Source: an uncultured Lachnospiraceae bacterium (lineage in GTDB: Bacteria; Bacillota; Clostridia; Lachnospirales; Lachnospiraceae). From it: a DNA stretch of 35,350 nt. The number at the start of each line of letters is the position of its first letter. Position 1 is the stretch's first letter. A model generated the notes under the pieces. It saw only the letters and a program-made list of their open reading frames with translations, searched no databases and was not told the DNA's origin. The stretch spans positions 1-35,350 of the forward strand of contig CACZZH010000008.1 in the NCBI GenBank assembly GCA_902785635.1. Direction: 5' to 3'. Shown here piece by piece: positions 13,735-22,983 of this stretch. Position numbers and translations under genes: made by a program.

Positions 13735-15099
13735 ATGGAACAAGAACTAAGGGTAAACAAAATATCATACCGGATCGTCCGTCTGTTGGGTAAAGGCAAA
13801 GGCGGATATTCTTATCTCGCGGAACGGGATGGACAGCCGGTGGTAGTCAAGCAGATCCACCACGAGCCCTGCGATTATTACAGCTTCGGCAACAAGATCG
13901 AGGCAGAAGTGCGGGATTATGAGAGACTACAAAAAGCCGGCATCCGTATACCCCGGATGCATGCCGTTGACATGGACGCCGAGCGGATCGTCAAGGACTA
14001 TATTGACGGGCCGACCGTGATGGAGCTGATACAGGCCGGCGTATCGATCGAGCCGTATCTGCCGCAGGTGCGGGATATGGCGGCAATGGCAATGGCGGCT
14101 GGTTTGAACATCGACTATTACCCTGCCAATTTTGCCCTGCAAGACGGACTGCTTTGGTATGTGGACTACGAATGCAACGACTACGACGAACAATGGGACT
14201 TCGATCATTGGGGACTTCAGTACTGGCGGCCCAAGGTGAGCGTTCGCAGTTACCGGGACGAGGATTATGAAGCGATATGCGATTTCCTGATCGAATTGAA
14301 TCAGAAGGACAAAGCGCACATAAACTGGAACTGGGCACGCTTTGAGTGGATGATGGAGCACCCGGAGTTTGATAAAAACTCCAGGTCATCCATCAGGCTT
14401 TGGTGGTCAGATAACAAGATCGTCGCCGCGGCTATCTATGATATGTACTACGGGGAAGCCTTCTGCGGGGCGCTGCCGGATCATAAGTCGTTGTATCCGG
14501 AAGCCCTGGACTATGCATACCGGGAGCTGAAGGATGGTTCCGGGCTGGCTATCGCAATTAATAAAGAAAACGCAGCAGATATAAGGGCAGTTTTACAGGC
14601 TGGGTTCGAGCAGATCGATCAGAAAGAAACTGTCATGGAGCTCTCCTTTGACAGAACCTTTTCCCGGGCTCTTCCCGAAGGATTACAGTTTCGGGAGATG
14701 GATCAGATCGCGGATCGGGAAGCTCTTGAGTGGCTGTTCTGGCAGGGTTTTGATCATGGTAAAGACCGGGAAGTATTTGAACACTCGTTAGACCATGTTC
14801 CGCATGTTCGAAAGCATTTCAACAGAACCTTGAGTCTTTCCGCAGTGAATCCATCCGGAGAGCCGGTATCGTACTGTTCCCTTTGGTTTCATCAGGATAC
14901 GGACTATGCCTATGTAGAGCCAGTCTGTACGATCCCGGACTACCGTGGTAAAGGAATTGCCTCCGCACTTCTATCAGAAGCATTTTCCCGTGCAAAATCT
15001 TTAGGGGCAAAGAAAGCTTATGTTATTTCTGATCTTCCGTTTTACGAAAATCTCGGCTTTGAAAAAGCGCAGCATTACTCGTTTTACCGGAAGGCATAA
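13735..15099 (+). CDS. kinase-like domain fused to tandem GNAT domains
   Basis: This encodes 454 residues. Residues 1-~165 form a small protein-kinase/APH-like domain: a glycine-rich LLGKGKGGYSYL loop, K39 in VVKQ, catalytic-loop D127 and N132 (NIDYYPANF), and D144 in VDYE (DFG equivalent). From ~167 the sequence VRSYRDEDYEAICDFLIELN starts a two-domain GNAT protein. The second domain has the acetyl-CoA loop YRGKGIA (403-409). In relatives I know these parts occur as separate proteins, so this is a gene fusion. The junction reads QYWRPKVSV with no internal start. By analogy with bifunctional AAC-APH enzymes it could modify one compound two ways, but no substrate is indicated. The start at 13735 lacks a strong site; coupling to the preceding gene is likely. 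Confidence 0.8.
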   Translation: MEQELRVNKISYRIVRLLGKGKGGYSYLAERDGQPVVVKQIHHEPCDYYSFGNKIEAEVRDYERLQKAGIRIPRMHAVDMDAERIVKDYIDGPTVMELIQAGVSIEPYLPQVRDMAAMAMAAGLNIDYYPANFALQDGLLWYVDYECNDYDEQWDFDHWGLQYWRPKVSVRSYRDEDYEAICDFLIELNQKDKAHINWNWARFEWMMEHPEFDKNSRSSIRLWWSDNKIVAAAIYDMYYGEAFCGALPDHKSLYPEALDYAYRELKDGSGLAIAINKENAADIRAVLQAGFEQIDQKETVMELSFDRTFSRALPEGLQFREMDQIADREALEWLFWQGFDHGKDREVFEHSLDHVPHVRKHFNRTLSLSAVNPSGEPVSYCSLWFHQDTDYAYVEPVCTIPDYRGKGIASALLSEAFSRAKSLGAKKAYVISDLPFYENLGFEKAQHYSFYRKA

Positions 15100-15383
15100 T
15101 GACCCAGCCCGGCCTTCATCCGTAATTTGATGAGGGAAACAAACCGCTCTGCCATGTATACTTTTTCGACAGCTACGATGACGAACACGTCTATTCGTGG
15201 ATAATGGATATTGATGATGTTATCGTCGGAACGATCGGAGCCTACGATTATAGGGATGATCATATCGAGATTGGCTTCAGTGTTGTGAAAAGCTGGCAGG
15301 GTCAAGGTCTTGCGACTGAGGCGCTGAAAAAAGCGCTGGGGTACCTGACTGAAAATGAGGGGATTTCCTGCGCAAACTGTTGA
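15099..15383 (+). pseudogene. GNAT acetyltransferase pseudogene
   Basis: An ATG overlaps the preceding stop by one base and is followed after eight codons by an in-frame TAA (15123-15125). The same frame then stays open and reads VIVGTIGAYDYRDDHIEIGF and SWQGQGLATEALKKALGYLTE, a clear GNAT core with acetyl-CoA loop QGQGLA. It ends early in ISCANC before the usual C-terminal strand. It therefore has both an internal stop and a 3' truncation. It was probably once a further member of this acetyltransferase run. Confidence 0.75.
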
Positions 15384-15434
15384 TAGCGATATGCGATAAG
15401 CTTCCAACTGCAAAAAAGAAGAATAGAGAGAAAA

Positions 15435-15917
15435 ATGATCAGGTTAGAAAAAGCTAATGGTAAAAATGTATGGGAACTGCTGAAGCTGAGAGTTTCGGAT
15501 GACCAGAAAACCTTTGTCGCAAGCAACGATATAAGCATTATCGAGGCTTATACAGCCATTACCGGCAACGGATATGCTTTCCCTTTTGGCATTTATACCG
15601 AGGATACGCCGGTCGGATTTCTTATGATCGGCTTCGATGTTGATGACTATTGGACCGACGCGCCTGCGATAGCGAAAGGCAATTATAATCTTTGGCGGCT
15701 GATGATCGATAAGGCTTATCAGAAAAGAGGATTTGGAAGAGAGGCTGTTCAGCTGGCCCTGGATTTCATAGAGTCATATCCCTGTGGCAAGGCAGACTAT
15801 TGCTGGCTATCTTATGAGCCGGAGAATGAAATTGCCCGGAAGTTGTATCGTTCTTTTGGCTTTGCCGAAACCGGAGAAATGGATGGAGAGGAAATAATAG
15901 CAATACGGAGGTTATAA
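15435..15917 (+). CDS. GNAT-family N-acetyltransferase, polyamine-type
   Basis: This encodes 160 residues. It has the features of the BltD/PaiA-like spermidine acetyltransferase group: an N-terminal [54 protein letters not shown] with the acetyl-CoA loop QKRGFG, and [19 protein letters not shown]. The likely role is acetylation of polyamines or related amines. Specificity is inferred from similarity only. The next gene starts 3 bases after its stop. Confidence 0.9.
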   Translation: MIRLEKANGKNVWELLKLRVSDDQKTFVASNDISIIEAYTAITGNGYAFPFGIYTEDTPVGFLMIGFDVDDYWTDAPAIAKGNYNLWRLMIDKAYQKRGFGREAVQLALDFIESYPCGKADYCWLSYEPENEIARKLYRSFGFAETGEMDGEEIIAIRRL

Positions 15918-15919
15918 GT

Positions 15920-16909
15920 ATGACCTTGGAGACTAAACGACTCATTCTCCGCCCGTGGGAAGAAGCGGACGCAGAAAAATGCTATCAATATGCAAAAGAC
16001 CCACGTGTCGGTCCGAATGCCGGATGGCCGGTCCATACCAGCGTGGAAAACAGCCGTCAGGTCATCAGGGATGTTCTGATGGTGCCAGAGACCTATGCCA
16101 TCGTGCTGAAAGAAACCGGACTGCCGGTTGGAAGCATCGGCCTGCATCATAACGATCTTGCCAAAAAGGAAGACGAGGCCGAGCTTGGCTACTGGCTGGG
16201 CGTTCCTTACTGGGGACGCGGCCTTGTGCCGGAAGCGTCGAGAGAGCTGCTCCGACACGCCTTTGAGGATCTGAAACTTGCGCGAATCTGGTGCGGCTAC
16301 TACGACGGTAACGAGAAATCCAAACGGGTGCAGGAGAAACTCGGATTTAGATACCAGTGGACGACAGAGGATGTTCCTGTTCCGCAGATGGGCGAGACGA
16401 GGATTGGACACGTCAATTTGCTGACCAGGGAGGAATGGTCAGGGATGATTGTTCCATGCATACCTGCCCTTGATGATCTGTGGTTCCGTCAGGCAATGAT
16501 GGCCGATCTGGAGACCATGTCCTACAATCACGCATGGGGCGGCACGATTCCGTTCCCTGAACAAAAATGGAAAGACTGGTATGACTACTGGTTAAAAAAC
16601 CATGAGAACAAGCGCTACTACAGATACTTGAAAAATCCGGCAGATCGCTATGTCGGAGAGATCGCCTATCACTACGATGATGACCGCAGTATTTTTGTTG
16701 CGGATGTTATTGTATATGCTCCGTGTCGGGGGGTGGGTTATGGCGGCAGAGGTTTGGATTTGCTGTGCGATGCTGCAAAAAAGAATAATGTCACTCTCCT
16801 GTACGATGACATTGCCATTGACAATCCGGCTATTACGATGTTTCTGAAGCATGGGTTTGTAGAAGAATACCGAACAGAAGAGATCATCATGCTGAAGAAA
16901 GAACTGTAG
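15920..16909 (+). CDS. fused double GNAT acetyltransferase (RimJ/RimL-like plus second GNAT)
   Basis: This encodes 329 residues. Residues 1-~172 form a RimJ/RimL-type acetyltransferase ([35 protein letters not shown] at 97-106, [13 protein letters not shown]). From about M176 a second complete GNAT follows ([37 protein letters not shown] at 269-276, [14 protein letters not shown]). Both halves are known to me as separate proteins. The junction EEWSGMIVP has an AGGGAGG motif about 11 bases before the internal ATG, suggesting two former genes joined in frame. The substrates of each half are unknown. Confidence 0.85.
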   Translation: MTLETKRLILRPWEEADAEKCYQYAKDPRVGPNAGWPVHTSVENSRQVIRDVLMVPETYAIVLKETGLPVGSIGLHHNDLAKKEDEAELGYWLGVPYWGRGLVPEASRELLRHAFEDLKLARIWCGYYDGNEKSKRVQEKLGFRYQWTTEDVPVPQMGETRIGHVNLLTREEWSGMIVPCIPALDDLWFRQAMMADLETMSYNHAWGGTIPFPEQKWKDWYDYWLKNHENKRYYRYLKNPADRYVGEIAYHYDDDRSIFVADVIVYAPCRGVGYGGRGLDLLCDAAKKNNVTLLYDDIAIDNPAITMFLKHGFVEEYRTEEIIMLKKEL

Positions 16910-17113
16910 GAGTAAAAGCATGCAGCTGATTGCAAAGGATTCATGATATCTGCTGGATATTAATAGGAAGAAAGACAGCGATTCTTTTGTTTCCGATAAC
17001 GAACGGGGATAGAGGCAAAAGATGAATTCGGTGGATTTGTTCTTACGGAACTATTGAGTGGCCGGTTTAGATGTTTTGGCGGCTGGGAACAAAGAGAGGA
17101 AGATGATTGCAAA

Positions 17114-17605
17114 ATGGCAGATATATTCAGAATCAAACTGAGAATCCACAGTGAGAATGAATTATATAATCCGTTTGATGAAGATAATAAAACGCTGAGT
17201 TCGGATGTTGCCGATTATCTCTACGACCGATATAAGGATAAGGGCTTGCTGGACAAGTTGGAGATCCATGTCATATCGGACGAAAATATTGATATCGAAA
17301 AGCTCCGTTCTGCGTTTTTCAGTTATTGTGAATCACAGAGAATTCATTATTTAAAAGAGAAAAAAAGGAATATGCTAAAACAGTTCTGGATGTTTGGCAT
17401 CGGTGTTCTGTTTATAGCATTCGGCCTCTATACATCAGACAAGCTTCCGGCTTTGATCGGAGAGATCATTTCCACGATCGGAGCGTTCGCTATGTGGGAG
17501 ACTGCAAGTATCTGGATCGTGGAAAACCCTGAGAACCGCATAAAGCAAAGATGGATAAAGCTCATAACACAAACAGAAATCACCTGTGAAACACTTAATC
17601 ATTAA
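17114..17605 (+). CDS. membrane protein of unknown function
   Basis: This encodes 163 residues. A soluble acidic N-terminal part (IFRIKLRIHSENELYNPFDE and DLSSDVADYLYDRYKDKG-like) is followed by a basic KEKKRNMLKQ and two hydrophobic helices (FGIGVLFIAFGLYT, IGEIISTIGAFAMWETASIWI). A cytoplasmic tail ends the protein. I recognise no named family. The ATG at 17114 is preferred over an upstream TTG because GAGAGGAAG lies before it and the extra residues look random. The 200-base gap before it (16910-17113) holds no gene I can support. Confidence 0.65.
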   Translation: MADIFRIKLRIHSENELYNPFDEDNKTLSSDVADYLYDRYKDKGLLDKLEIHVISDENIDIEKLRSAFFSYCESQRIHYLKEKKRNMLKQFWMFGIGVLFIAFGLYTSDKLPALIGEIISTIGAFAMWETASIWIVENPENRIKQRWIKLITQTEITCETLNH

Positions 17606-17635
17606 ATTATAGCAGATGCTCAAAACTTCTAAAAG

Positions 17636-17685
17636 ATGGATTTTTCTGAGGATCATGTATTACCGAAAATGATCAATAAATCCAT
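17636..17685. repeat. nested inverted repeat between convergent genes
   Basis: ATGGATTT (17636-17643) pairs with AAATCCAT (17678-17685), and GATCAT (17651-17656) pairs with ATGATC (17669-17674). Lying between the tails of convergent genes, it may slow or end transcription from either side. There is no long T-run and the internal loops are uneven, so the terminator role is uncertain. Confidence 0.4.
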
Positions 17686-17690
17686 GCACC

Positions 17691-18284
17691 TCATTCGATG
17701 TACGTTATTTCGTTGCCTTTCTGTGCCATCATGTTCCGGTTTGGCAGTCCACTGTCCGTCGCCGGGTAACCGACGATCACGGCGCCGTATACCCGCTCAT
17801 ATTCTCTCATGCCCAGGGAGCGCAAGTATTCCACCAGCACGGGTTCCTCGTTCAGCCATCGAAGCTGGTTGATCCAGCAGCTGCCCAGATCCAGCGCGTT
17901 GGCTGCGACCATCATATTCTCAATGGCACAGGCGCAGTCAGCCATATTGTTGCCATAGTCATGCCGATTGGCGACCACGATCAGGACCGGCGCGTTATAG
18001 CAGAATACATAGCCTCCCTTCTTCGATGCAAGGATGGCATGTTTCAAGCTGCTGTAGGTATTCTCTTCAACTTCCATTCTGGAGAACGCTTCTTCCACCA
18101 TACCGGCCAACGTGTCGAGCACATCTCTCCTTTGGATGACCAGAAAATGATTGGTCTGGTTGTTGCCGCCGCTGGGAGCCTGACGGGCTGCCGCGAGGAG
18201 CTTGTCCATCTTTTCCTTTTCGACAGGTCTGGGCAGATAATTCCGGGTGCTTCGTCTCGTAAGAAGCGCAGTCAATGCGTCCAT
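17691..18284 (-). CDS. nitroreductase-family flavoprotein
   Basis: This encodes 197 residues. RRSTRNYLPRPVEKEKMDKLL and AARQAPSGGNNQ are the N-terminal FMN-binding motifs, and ANALDLGSCWINQL plus VIVGYPA form the conserved C-terminal core. Such enzymes use FMN and NAD(P)H to reduce nitro groups, quinones or enones. It is the last gene of the minus-strand redox cluster and 26 bases from the MBL gene. AAAGGATGA lies before its ATG. Confidence 0.92.
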   Translation of the reverse strand: MDALTALLTRRSTRNYLPRPVEKEKMDKLLAAARQAPSGGNNQTNHFLVIQRRDVLDTLAGMVEEAFSRMEVEENTYSSLKHAILASKKGGYVFCYNAPVLIVVANRHDYGNNMADCACAIENMMVAANALDLGSCWINQLRWLNEEPVLVEYLRSLGMREYERVYGAVIVGYPATDSGLPNRNMMAQKGNEITYIE

Positions 18285-18310
18285 GTGATTATCATCCTTT
18301 CTTCAATTAA

Positions 18311-19012
18311 TCATCGATCACACAGCAGTATACAGAACCCTAAATCATAAGCGAAGATCTTCTGTCTGAAGAACTCCGCCGGTTTTCCCTGAATCGTTCC
18401 ATACAAAACAGCTTGTGCGCCATCATGCAGCTTTTGAATAACATCAGGAGAGACGGGGATATCCGCATGAGACGGCCATATTTCGTCAAACTGGTCCGCA
18501 AAATCCTTCAGGTGTTCCAGGCTTGTGATGTAATCCTTCATGTTTCGGTGATGACCGAACATGAAGATGCGTCCATGCTCCTGAATGGGATCACCGCTGA
18601 TCAATACCCTGTTTTGAACGTCCAGCACTGCAATACTGCCGGGCGTGTGACCGGGTAAATGTATGATTCTCAATTCGCGGTCTCCTAGGTTCAGAGTATC
18701 ACCTTCCTGAATAGGGATAATCGTACCTGGCTTTCCCGAACACCGGTAGAGTGGTTCCTCAGCGGGATGCATAAAGAAGGTATCAAATTGTTCGTTACTG
18801 CCGATGTGATCTCTGTCCGCATGGGTATTCAACAGTGAGAGAGGAAGATCAGTTAATCCCGTAGCAATATCCCTCGCATTGTTCAGGTTCATACCGGAAT
18901 CGATGAGCAACGCTTTCTTTGTGCCCACAAGCAGAAATATGCGGACGCCGTCGTCTTCGATTCTCCAGGTATTCTCATGGATCTGAATAATTTCGCAGCT
19001 CATGTTTCTCAT
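18311..19012 (-). CDS. MBL-fold metallo-hydrolase
   Basis: This encodes 233 residues. Metal ligands are visible in NTHADRDHIG (HxDxDH), in the second-sphere LPGHTPGSI and in LISGDPI. The late histidine is probably in WPSHADIP. Family members hydrolyse thioesters, lactones or similar bonds. Within an aldehyde/redox cluster a glyoxalase II-like thioesterase role is conceivable but unproven. It begins with tandem in-frame ATGs (MRNMSCE) after GGTGG. Confidence 0.9.
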   Translation of the reverse strand: MRNMSCEIIQIHENTWRIEDDGVRIFLLVGTKKALLIDSGMNLNNARDIATGLTDLPLSLLNTHADRDHIGSNEQFDTFFMHPAEEPLYRCSGKPGTIIPIQEGDTLNLGDRELRIIHLPGHTPGSIAVLDVQNRVLISGDPIQEHGRIFMFGHHRNMKDYITSLEHLKDFADQFDEIWPSHADIPVSPDVIQKLHDGAQAVLYGTIQGKPAEFFRQKIFAYDLGFCILLCDR

Positions 19013-19063
19013 TCCACCATATATTTTTCAATGATCGTATCAACGACGAACGCCGCCTCTCTT

Positions 19064-20188
19064 TTATGCGTCCAGCTGTGCGCTGGCATTCTTCAGCAGC
19101 TCGATGATGGGCAGATGCTGAGGACAAACGCCCTCGCACTGGCCGCAGGCCACACAGTCGGCAGCGCGCCCATGACCCTGGCTGATGAGACCTTTGTAGA
19201 ATGCCTTCGGCCGGAACTCCTCATGGTACAGCTTCATGGTGTTCACAGCACGGAAGATATCTGGAATGGCAATATCCATCGGACAGCCGTCTGTGCAGTA
19301 GCGGCATCCGGTACATCCGATCTGCTCCGCACTCATAATGATTCTGCGTACATCCTCCACTACGGCCTTCTCTGCGTCTGTCAAAGGTTCAAAATGAGTG
19401 AAGGTCCTGAGATTATCGGCAATCTGTTCAGGGCTCGACATGCCGGAGAGCACGGTCATTACGCCGGGCAGCGAGGCAACAAACCGCAGTGCCCAGGAAG
19501 CAATGGAGGCGTCTGGCCGGGCTGCTTTAAACCTTGCTTCCATCTCCGGTGTCAGCTTGGCCAGCATGCCGCCCTTGACCGGCTCCATGACGATGATCGG
19601 AATTCCGCGGTGAAGCAGAATCTCATACAGCCTGCCGGACTGCACTACCGGATTTTCCCAGTCAGCATAATTGAGCTGAATCTGCACGAACTCCACCTCC
19701 GGATGGTCATCCAACAGTTTTTCAAGATATTCCGGGCTGCCATGGAAGGAGAAACCGAAGTGGCGAATCCTGCCCTGCGCCTTCTTCTCAATCGCCCATT
19801 CCCAACAGTTCAGCCGGTCGTAGATCTCGCCGTTGCCGCTGTCCTCTACGGAGTGCAGCAGGTAATAATCGAAGTAATCCACGCCGCAGCGCTCCAGCTG
19901 TTCATTGAAGATGCGATCCCTGTCTGCCACCTCCGTCATACACCACGCGGGCAGCTTGGTGGCCACCGTAAAACTGTCCCTGGGATGACGCTTCGACAGA
20001 GCTTCCCTGACGATCTTCTCTGAATTACCGCTGTGGTAGACATAGGCTGTATCAAAATAAGTCAATCCCGCGTCCAGATAGGCGTCCGCCATCCGGCAGA
20101 CCTGCTCCAGGTCAATTATACCGTCCTGCTCCGGCAGCCGCATCAGCCCGAAGCCCAGCTTTGGCGTCGTATTCAGATCAATGCTCAT
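19064..20188 (-). CDS. aldo/keto reductase with C-terminal [4Fe-4S] ferredoxin domain
   Basis: This encodes 374 residues. The N-terminal TIM barrel carries the AKR tetrad: D and Y in YFDTAYVYHSGNSE, K in VATKLP and H in YYLLHSV. The C-terminus has two cluster motifs, CTGCRYCTDGCPMD and CVACGQCEGVCPQ, as in Fe-S aldo/keto reductases of anaerobes, which may accept electrons from ferredoxin instead of NADPH. It likely reduces aldehydes or ketones. It lies 12 bases after the Gfo/Idh gene with GGAGG before the ATG. Confidence 0.93.
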   Translation of the reverse strand: MSIDLNTTPKLGFGLMRLPEQDGIIDLEQVCRMADAYLDAGLTYFDTAYVYHSGNSEKIVREALSKRHPRDSFTVATKLPAWCMTEVADRDRIFNEQLERCGVDYFDYYLLHSVEDSGNGEIYDRLNCWEWAIEKKAQGRIRHFGFSFHGSPEYLEKLLDDHPEVEFVQIQLNYADWENPVVQSGRLYEILLHRGIPIIVMEPVKGGMLAKLTPEMEARFKAARPDASIASWALRFVASLPGVMTVLSGMSSPEQIADNLRTFTHFEPLTDAEKAVVEDVRRIIMSAEQIGCTGCRYCTDGCPMDIAIPDIFRAVNTMKLYHEEFRPKAFYKGLISQGHGRAADCVACGQCEGVCPQHLPIIELLKNASAQLDA

Positions 20189-20200
20189 GACATTACCTCC

Positions 20201-21175
20201 TTAATATCCGATCGCGGTGAGCGCTTTGTCCAGTGTCCTCGCGGTGGCAAGGGTGAAGTCTGCGCTTACGTGGGGCTGCTCACCGGATGCGATACAACAC
20301 CCCAGCTGCGCGATTTCAAGACTGTAATTCTGGGGGACATCCACATAGCGGGTAACGACCTGTCCGGCCGTGATGATCTGACAGCTCAGTCGTCCGGCCT
20401 GGTTGTATTCCGCGTCGGTGCGCAGCACACCCTTTGTGCCGTGGATCTGCAGTCGGTCCAGCCGCCTGTTCTGCCCGGTAGCCAGGGTCATGCCGCAGGT
20501 GAAGGCGGCCTGGACGCCATTGGCGTAACTCATCATTCCCGTTGTCAGTCGGTCCACTCCCTGATCGGAGAAATCCGCAACAGCATGAACGCTTTCAGGC
20601 TCACCCAACAGCCATATGCTCTGTGAGATGCAATAACATCCCAGGTCGTACAAGCTGCCTCCCAGGGTTTCCCGGCGCATGCGGATATTGGAAAGATCGT
20701 AATCCGAGGTGATGAAGGCATTTTCAAGGTAGCAGACTTCTCCAATTGCACCTCGGTCCAGCTCCGCCTTGATCGCTGCGATCAGCGGACTGTGCAGATA
20801 GGCGAACGCTTCCATGAGCAGCACGCCGTTTTCCCGCGCTGCATTTTGCATTTCCTCCGCTTTTTCCGCACTGGGAGCCAACGGTTTCTCACAGAGTATA
20901 TGTTTTCCGGCTTTTGCGGCTTTGATGACCCACTCGTAATGCAGCGTATTCGGCAGGGGGATGTAGACCGCCTCCACCGCCGGGTCATCAAGCAGCTCCT
21001 CATAGCTGCCATAGACCTTTTCAAAACCGAATTCCGATCGGAACTGTTCTGCCTTCTCAAGACTGCGTCCGGCAATGGCATACAGCTCACAGTTCTCTGC
21101 TAACCGCATACCTGGGATAGTACATCCCCTGGCGATATTGGCTGTGCCCAGCACGCCCCATTTGATCTTGCGCAT
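20201..21175 (-). CDS. Gfo/Idh/MocA-family oxidoreductase
   Basis: This encodes 324 residues. The NAD(P)-binding Rossmann start is KWGVLGTANIARGCTIPG. The family hallmark HILCEKPLAPSAEKAEEM carries the EKP lysine. The C-terminal half has the alpha/beta substrate domain, including GGSLYDLGCYCISQS with the conserved G(x)DxG-like turn. Family members oxidise or reduce sugars, polyols or related compounds. The substrate is not evident. AGGGAGG precedes the ATG, and the gene sits between nitroreductase and aldo/keto reductase genes in the same orientation. Confidence 0.92.
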   Translation of the reverse strand: MRKIKWGVLGTANIARGCTIPGMRLAENCELYAIAGRSLEKAEQFRSEFGFEKVYGSYEELLDDPAVEAVYIPLPNTLHYEWVIKAAKAGKHILCEKPLAPSAEKAEEMQNAARENGVLLMEAFAYLHSPLIAAIKAELDRGAIGEVCYLENAFITSDYDLSNIRMRRETLGGSLYDLGCYCISQSIWLLGEPESVHAVADFSDQGVDRLTTGMMSYANGVQAAFTCGMTLATGQNRRLDRLQIHGTKGVLRTDAEYNQAGRLSCQIITAGQVVTRYVDVPQNYSLEIAQLGCCIASGEQPHVSADFTLATARTLDKALTAIGY

Positions 21176-21197
21176 GATGTAACCTCCCTTTAGATCG

Positions 21198-21722
21198 TCA
21201 GACCTTCACGATGTAATCATTCTTTCTCGGCTTTGCCGCTGGATGCTCACAGTCCGCATAACCCAGCGCGATGGAGGCTACGCCCACAAGTGTCTCCGGC
21301 AGGCCCCACTTCTTCAGAAGCGCCTTGCCCTCAGGCAGCTCGAACATCTGCTTGCAGCGGTGGATCCAGCAGGACCCGAGGCCGACAGCATATGCGGCAT
21401 TCAGCATGTTGGTGCAGACCGCCGCACCATCCAGCTCGTGGGTGAAGCAGGCCTCCGTTTCAAAAACAAGGATGATGGTCGGAGCACCGTAATAGGGATG
21501 GGCGTCGGGTTTGTTCAACACTTTCGCGTTCAGTGCATCCACCGCCGCGACGTTTTCAGGACTCTGTACTGCGACGATCTGAACTCCCTGGGTTCCGCCG
21601 CCGGTAGGTGCAAAGGTGCCCGCTTCCAGCACGGCATTCAGTTCTTCTTCGGTAACCTGATCAGGTTTATAGGCGCGGATGGCGCGGCGATTCTTCAATA
21701 CTTCCAATGCTTCAAGTTTCAT
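21198..21722 (-). CDS. nitroreductase-family flavoprotein
   Basis: This encodes 174 residues. LEVLKNRRAIRAYKPDQVTE and AGTFAPTGGGTQGVQIV are FMN-binding motifs; YAVGLGSCWIHRCKQ and VGVASIALGYAD form the C-terminal core. It is a short, single-domain member distinct from the nitroreductase at 17691. The start at 21722 follows AAGGAGGACC; a longer frame from 21782 would overlap the alcohol dehydrogenase gene and lacks a ribosome site. It likely reduces quinones, nitro groups or electrophilic enones. Confidence 0.93.
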   Translation of the reverse strand: MKLEALEVLKNRRAIRAYKPDQVTEEELNAVLEAGTFAPTGGGTQGVQIVAVQSPENVAAVDALNAKVLNKPDAHPYYGAPTIILVFETEACFTHELDGAAVCTNMLNAAYAVGLGSCWIHRCKQMFELPEGKALLKKWGLPETLVGVASIALGYADCEHPAAKPRKNDYIVKV

Positions 21723-21751
21723 AATGGTCCTCCTTATGTTTGTATGTTGGT

Positions 21752-22927
21752 TCACAGCATCAGCTGGTAGATTTTGGTGCAATCCTCTTCATTCAGGGTA
21801 GTGAACCCGGTGAGACTGCCCTGACGGCCGTTGCCCCGGCACAGGGATTCCACCAGCTTCGGAATGTCCGCCTCTTTCGCGCCTAACTCAGCAAAGTTCT
21901 TCGGCATGCCGATAGAGATAAAGAACCGGCGCAGGGCCTCGATACCTGCCCTGGCGGTGACCTCGGGATGGTCGAAATCCATCTGACAGCCCCAGACTCG
22001 TACTGCGACCTTGGCAAAGCGCATCACATCGTGATGCATCACGTAGGTAAAGTTGGCGGGCAGCGTGACCGCCAGGCCCGCGCCGTGAGCGCAGTCATAA
22101 AGTGCAGACAGCTCATGCTCGATATCATGGCTTGTCCAGTCCTGGCTCCGGCCGACGCCGCAGCTGTTGTTGTGCGCCATCATGCCCGCCCACATGATAT
22201 TGGCACGGGCTTCATAGTTGTCAGGATTCTCGATGACCCGCGGACCCTCATGGATCATCGTCAGCAGCAGCGCTTCGATGAGACGGTCGGTGACCTCGAC
22301 CTCCTCCGTGTTAGTCAGATATCGCTCGTAAAGGTGGGCCATGATGTCGGTGATGCCGCAGGCTGTCTGGTAAGGCGGCAGGGTCTGCGTCAGCGCCGGG
22401 TTCAGGATAGAGAATTTGGGGCGGACGGCGTCGCCCGACGCACCGCGCTTGTACATACCGTCCTCGTTGGTGATAACAGAATCCGGGCTGCCTTCGCTGC
22501 CCGCCGCGGCGATGGTCAGCACCGTGCCGACGGGCAGGGCTTTTTCGATATATTTTCCGCAGTAGAAGTCCCAGAAGTCACCGTCATACACCGTGCCTGC
22601 AGCAATGGCCTTGGAGGAGTCGATGGTGCTTCCCCCGCCAACTGCGAGTACGAAATCCACGCCTTCCCGTCTGCACAGGTCGATACCCTGATATACAAGG
22701 CCGCTTCTTGGGTTGGGCTTTACCCCGCCCAGTTCCAGCCAGGCGATGCCTGCATCGTCCAGCGAAGCTTTTACACGATCCAACAGTCCCGAGCGAACAA
22801 CGGACCCTCCACCGTAGTGAATCAAAACCTTTGTGCCGCCAAAACGCCTGACCAGCGCTCCGGTATCCTTTTCGCGATCCCTGCCAAAGGCAAAAAAGGT
22901 GGGGGAGTAGAAGTCAAAATTATTCAT
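21752..22927 (-). CDS. iron-containing alcohol dehydrogenase, butanol-dehydrogenase type
   Basis: This encodes 391 residues. The start NNFDFYSPTFFAFGR is typical of BdhA/YqhD-type enzymes. NAD(P)-binding GGGSTIDSSK is present. Metal ligands are expected in TDIMAHLYERY (Asp and His) and in the downstream SHDIEHELSALYDCAHGAGLA histidines. It catalyses aldehyde to alcohol interconversion, usually NADPH-dependent and favouring detoxification of short or reactive aldehydes. It is the first gene of the minus-strand cluster, directly behind the MerR-type promoter, with AAAAGGAGA upstream of the ATG. Confidence 0.95.
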   Translation of the reverse strand: MNNFDFYSPTFFAFGRDREKDTGALVRRFGGTKVLIHYGGGSVVRSGLLDRVKASLDDAGIAWLELGGVKPNPRSGLVYQGIDLCRREGVDFVLAVGGGSTIDSSKAIAAGTVYDGDFWDFYCGKYIEKALPVGTVLTIAAAGSEGSPDSVITNEDGMYKRGASGDAVRPKFSILNPALTQTLPPYQTACGITDIMAHLYERYLTNTEEVEVTDRLIEALLLTMIHEGPRVIENPDNYEARANIMWAGMMAHNNSCGVGRSQDWTSHDIEHELSALYDCAHGAGLAVTLPANFTYVMHHDVMRFAKVAVRVWGCQMDFDHPEVTARAGIEALRRFFISIGMPKNFAELGAKEADIPKLVESLCRGNGRQGSLTGFTTLNEEDCTKIYQLML

Positions 22928-22983
22928 GGAATGGTCTCCTTTTCTCGATGATCATTGACATATAGTACTAAGTATTATATGTT

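Noticed and set aside
13927..14389. two long minus-strand frames
   Set aside because: They mirror the kinase-like domain of the fusion gene and lack starts with ribosome sites.
18977..20023. 348-codon open frame on the plus strand
   Set aside because: It lies antisense to the Fe-S aldo/keto reductase and MBL genes, which have clear motifs and ribosome sites; the plus-strand product has no domain-like sequence.
20033..20626. 197-codon open frame on the plus strand
   Set aside because: Antisense to the Gfo/Idh gene; no ribosome site or recognisable motif.
21968..22951. 327-codon open frame on the plus strand
   Set aside because: Antisense to the iron alcohol dehydrogenase gene; the composition follows that gene's codon pattern and no family features are visible.
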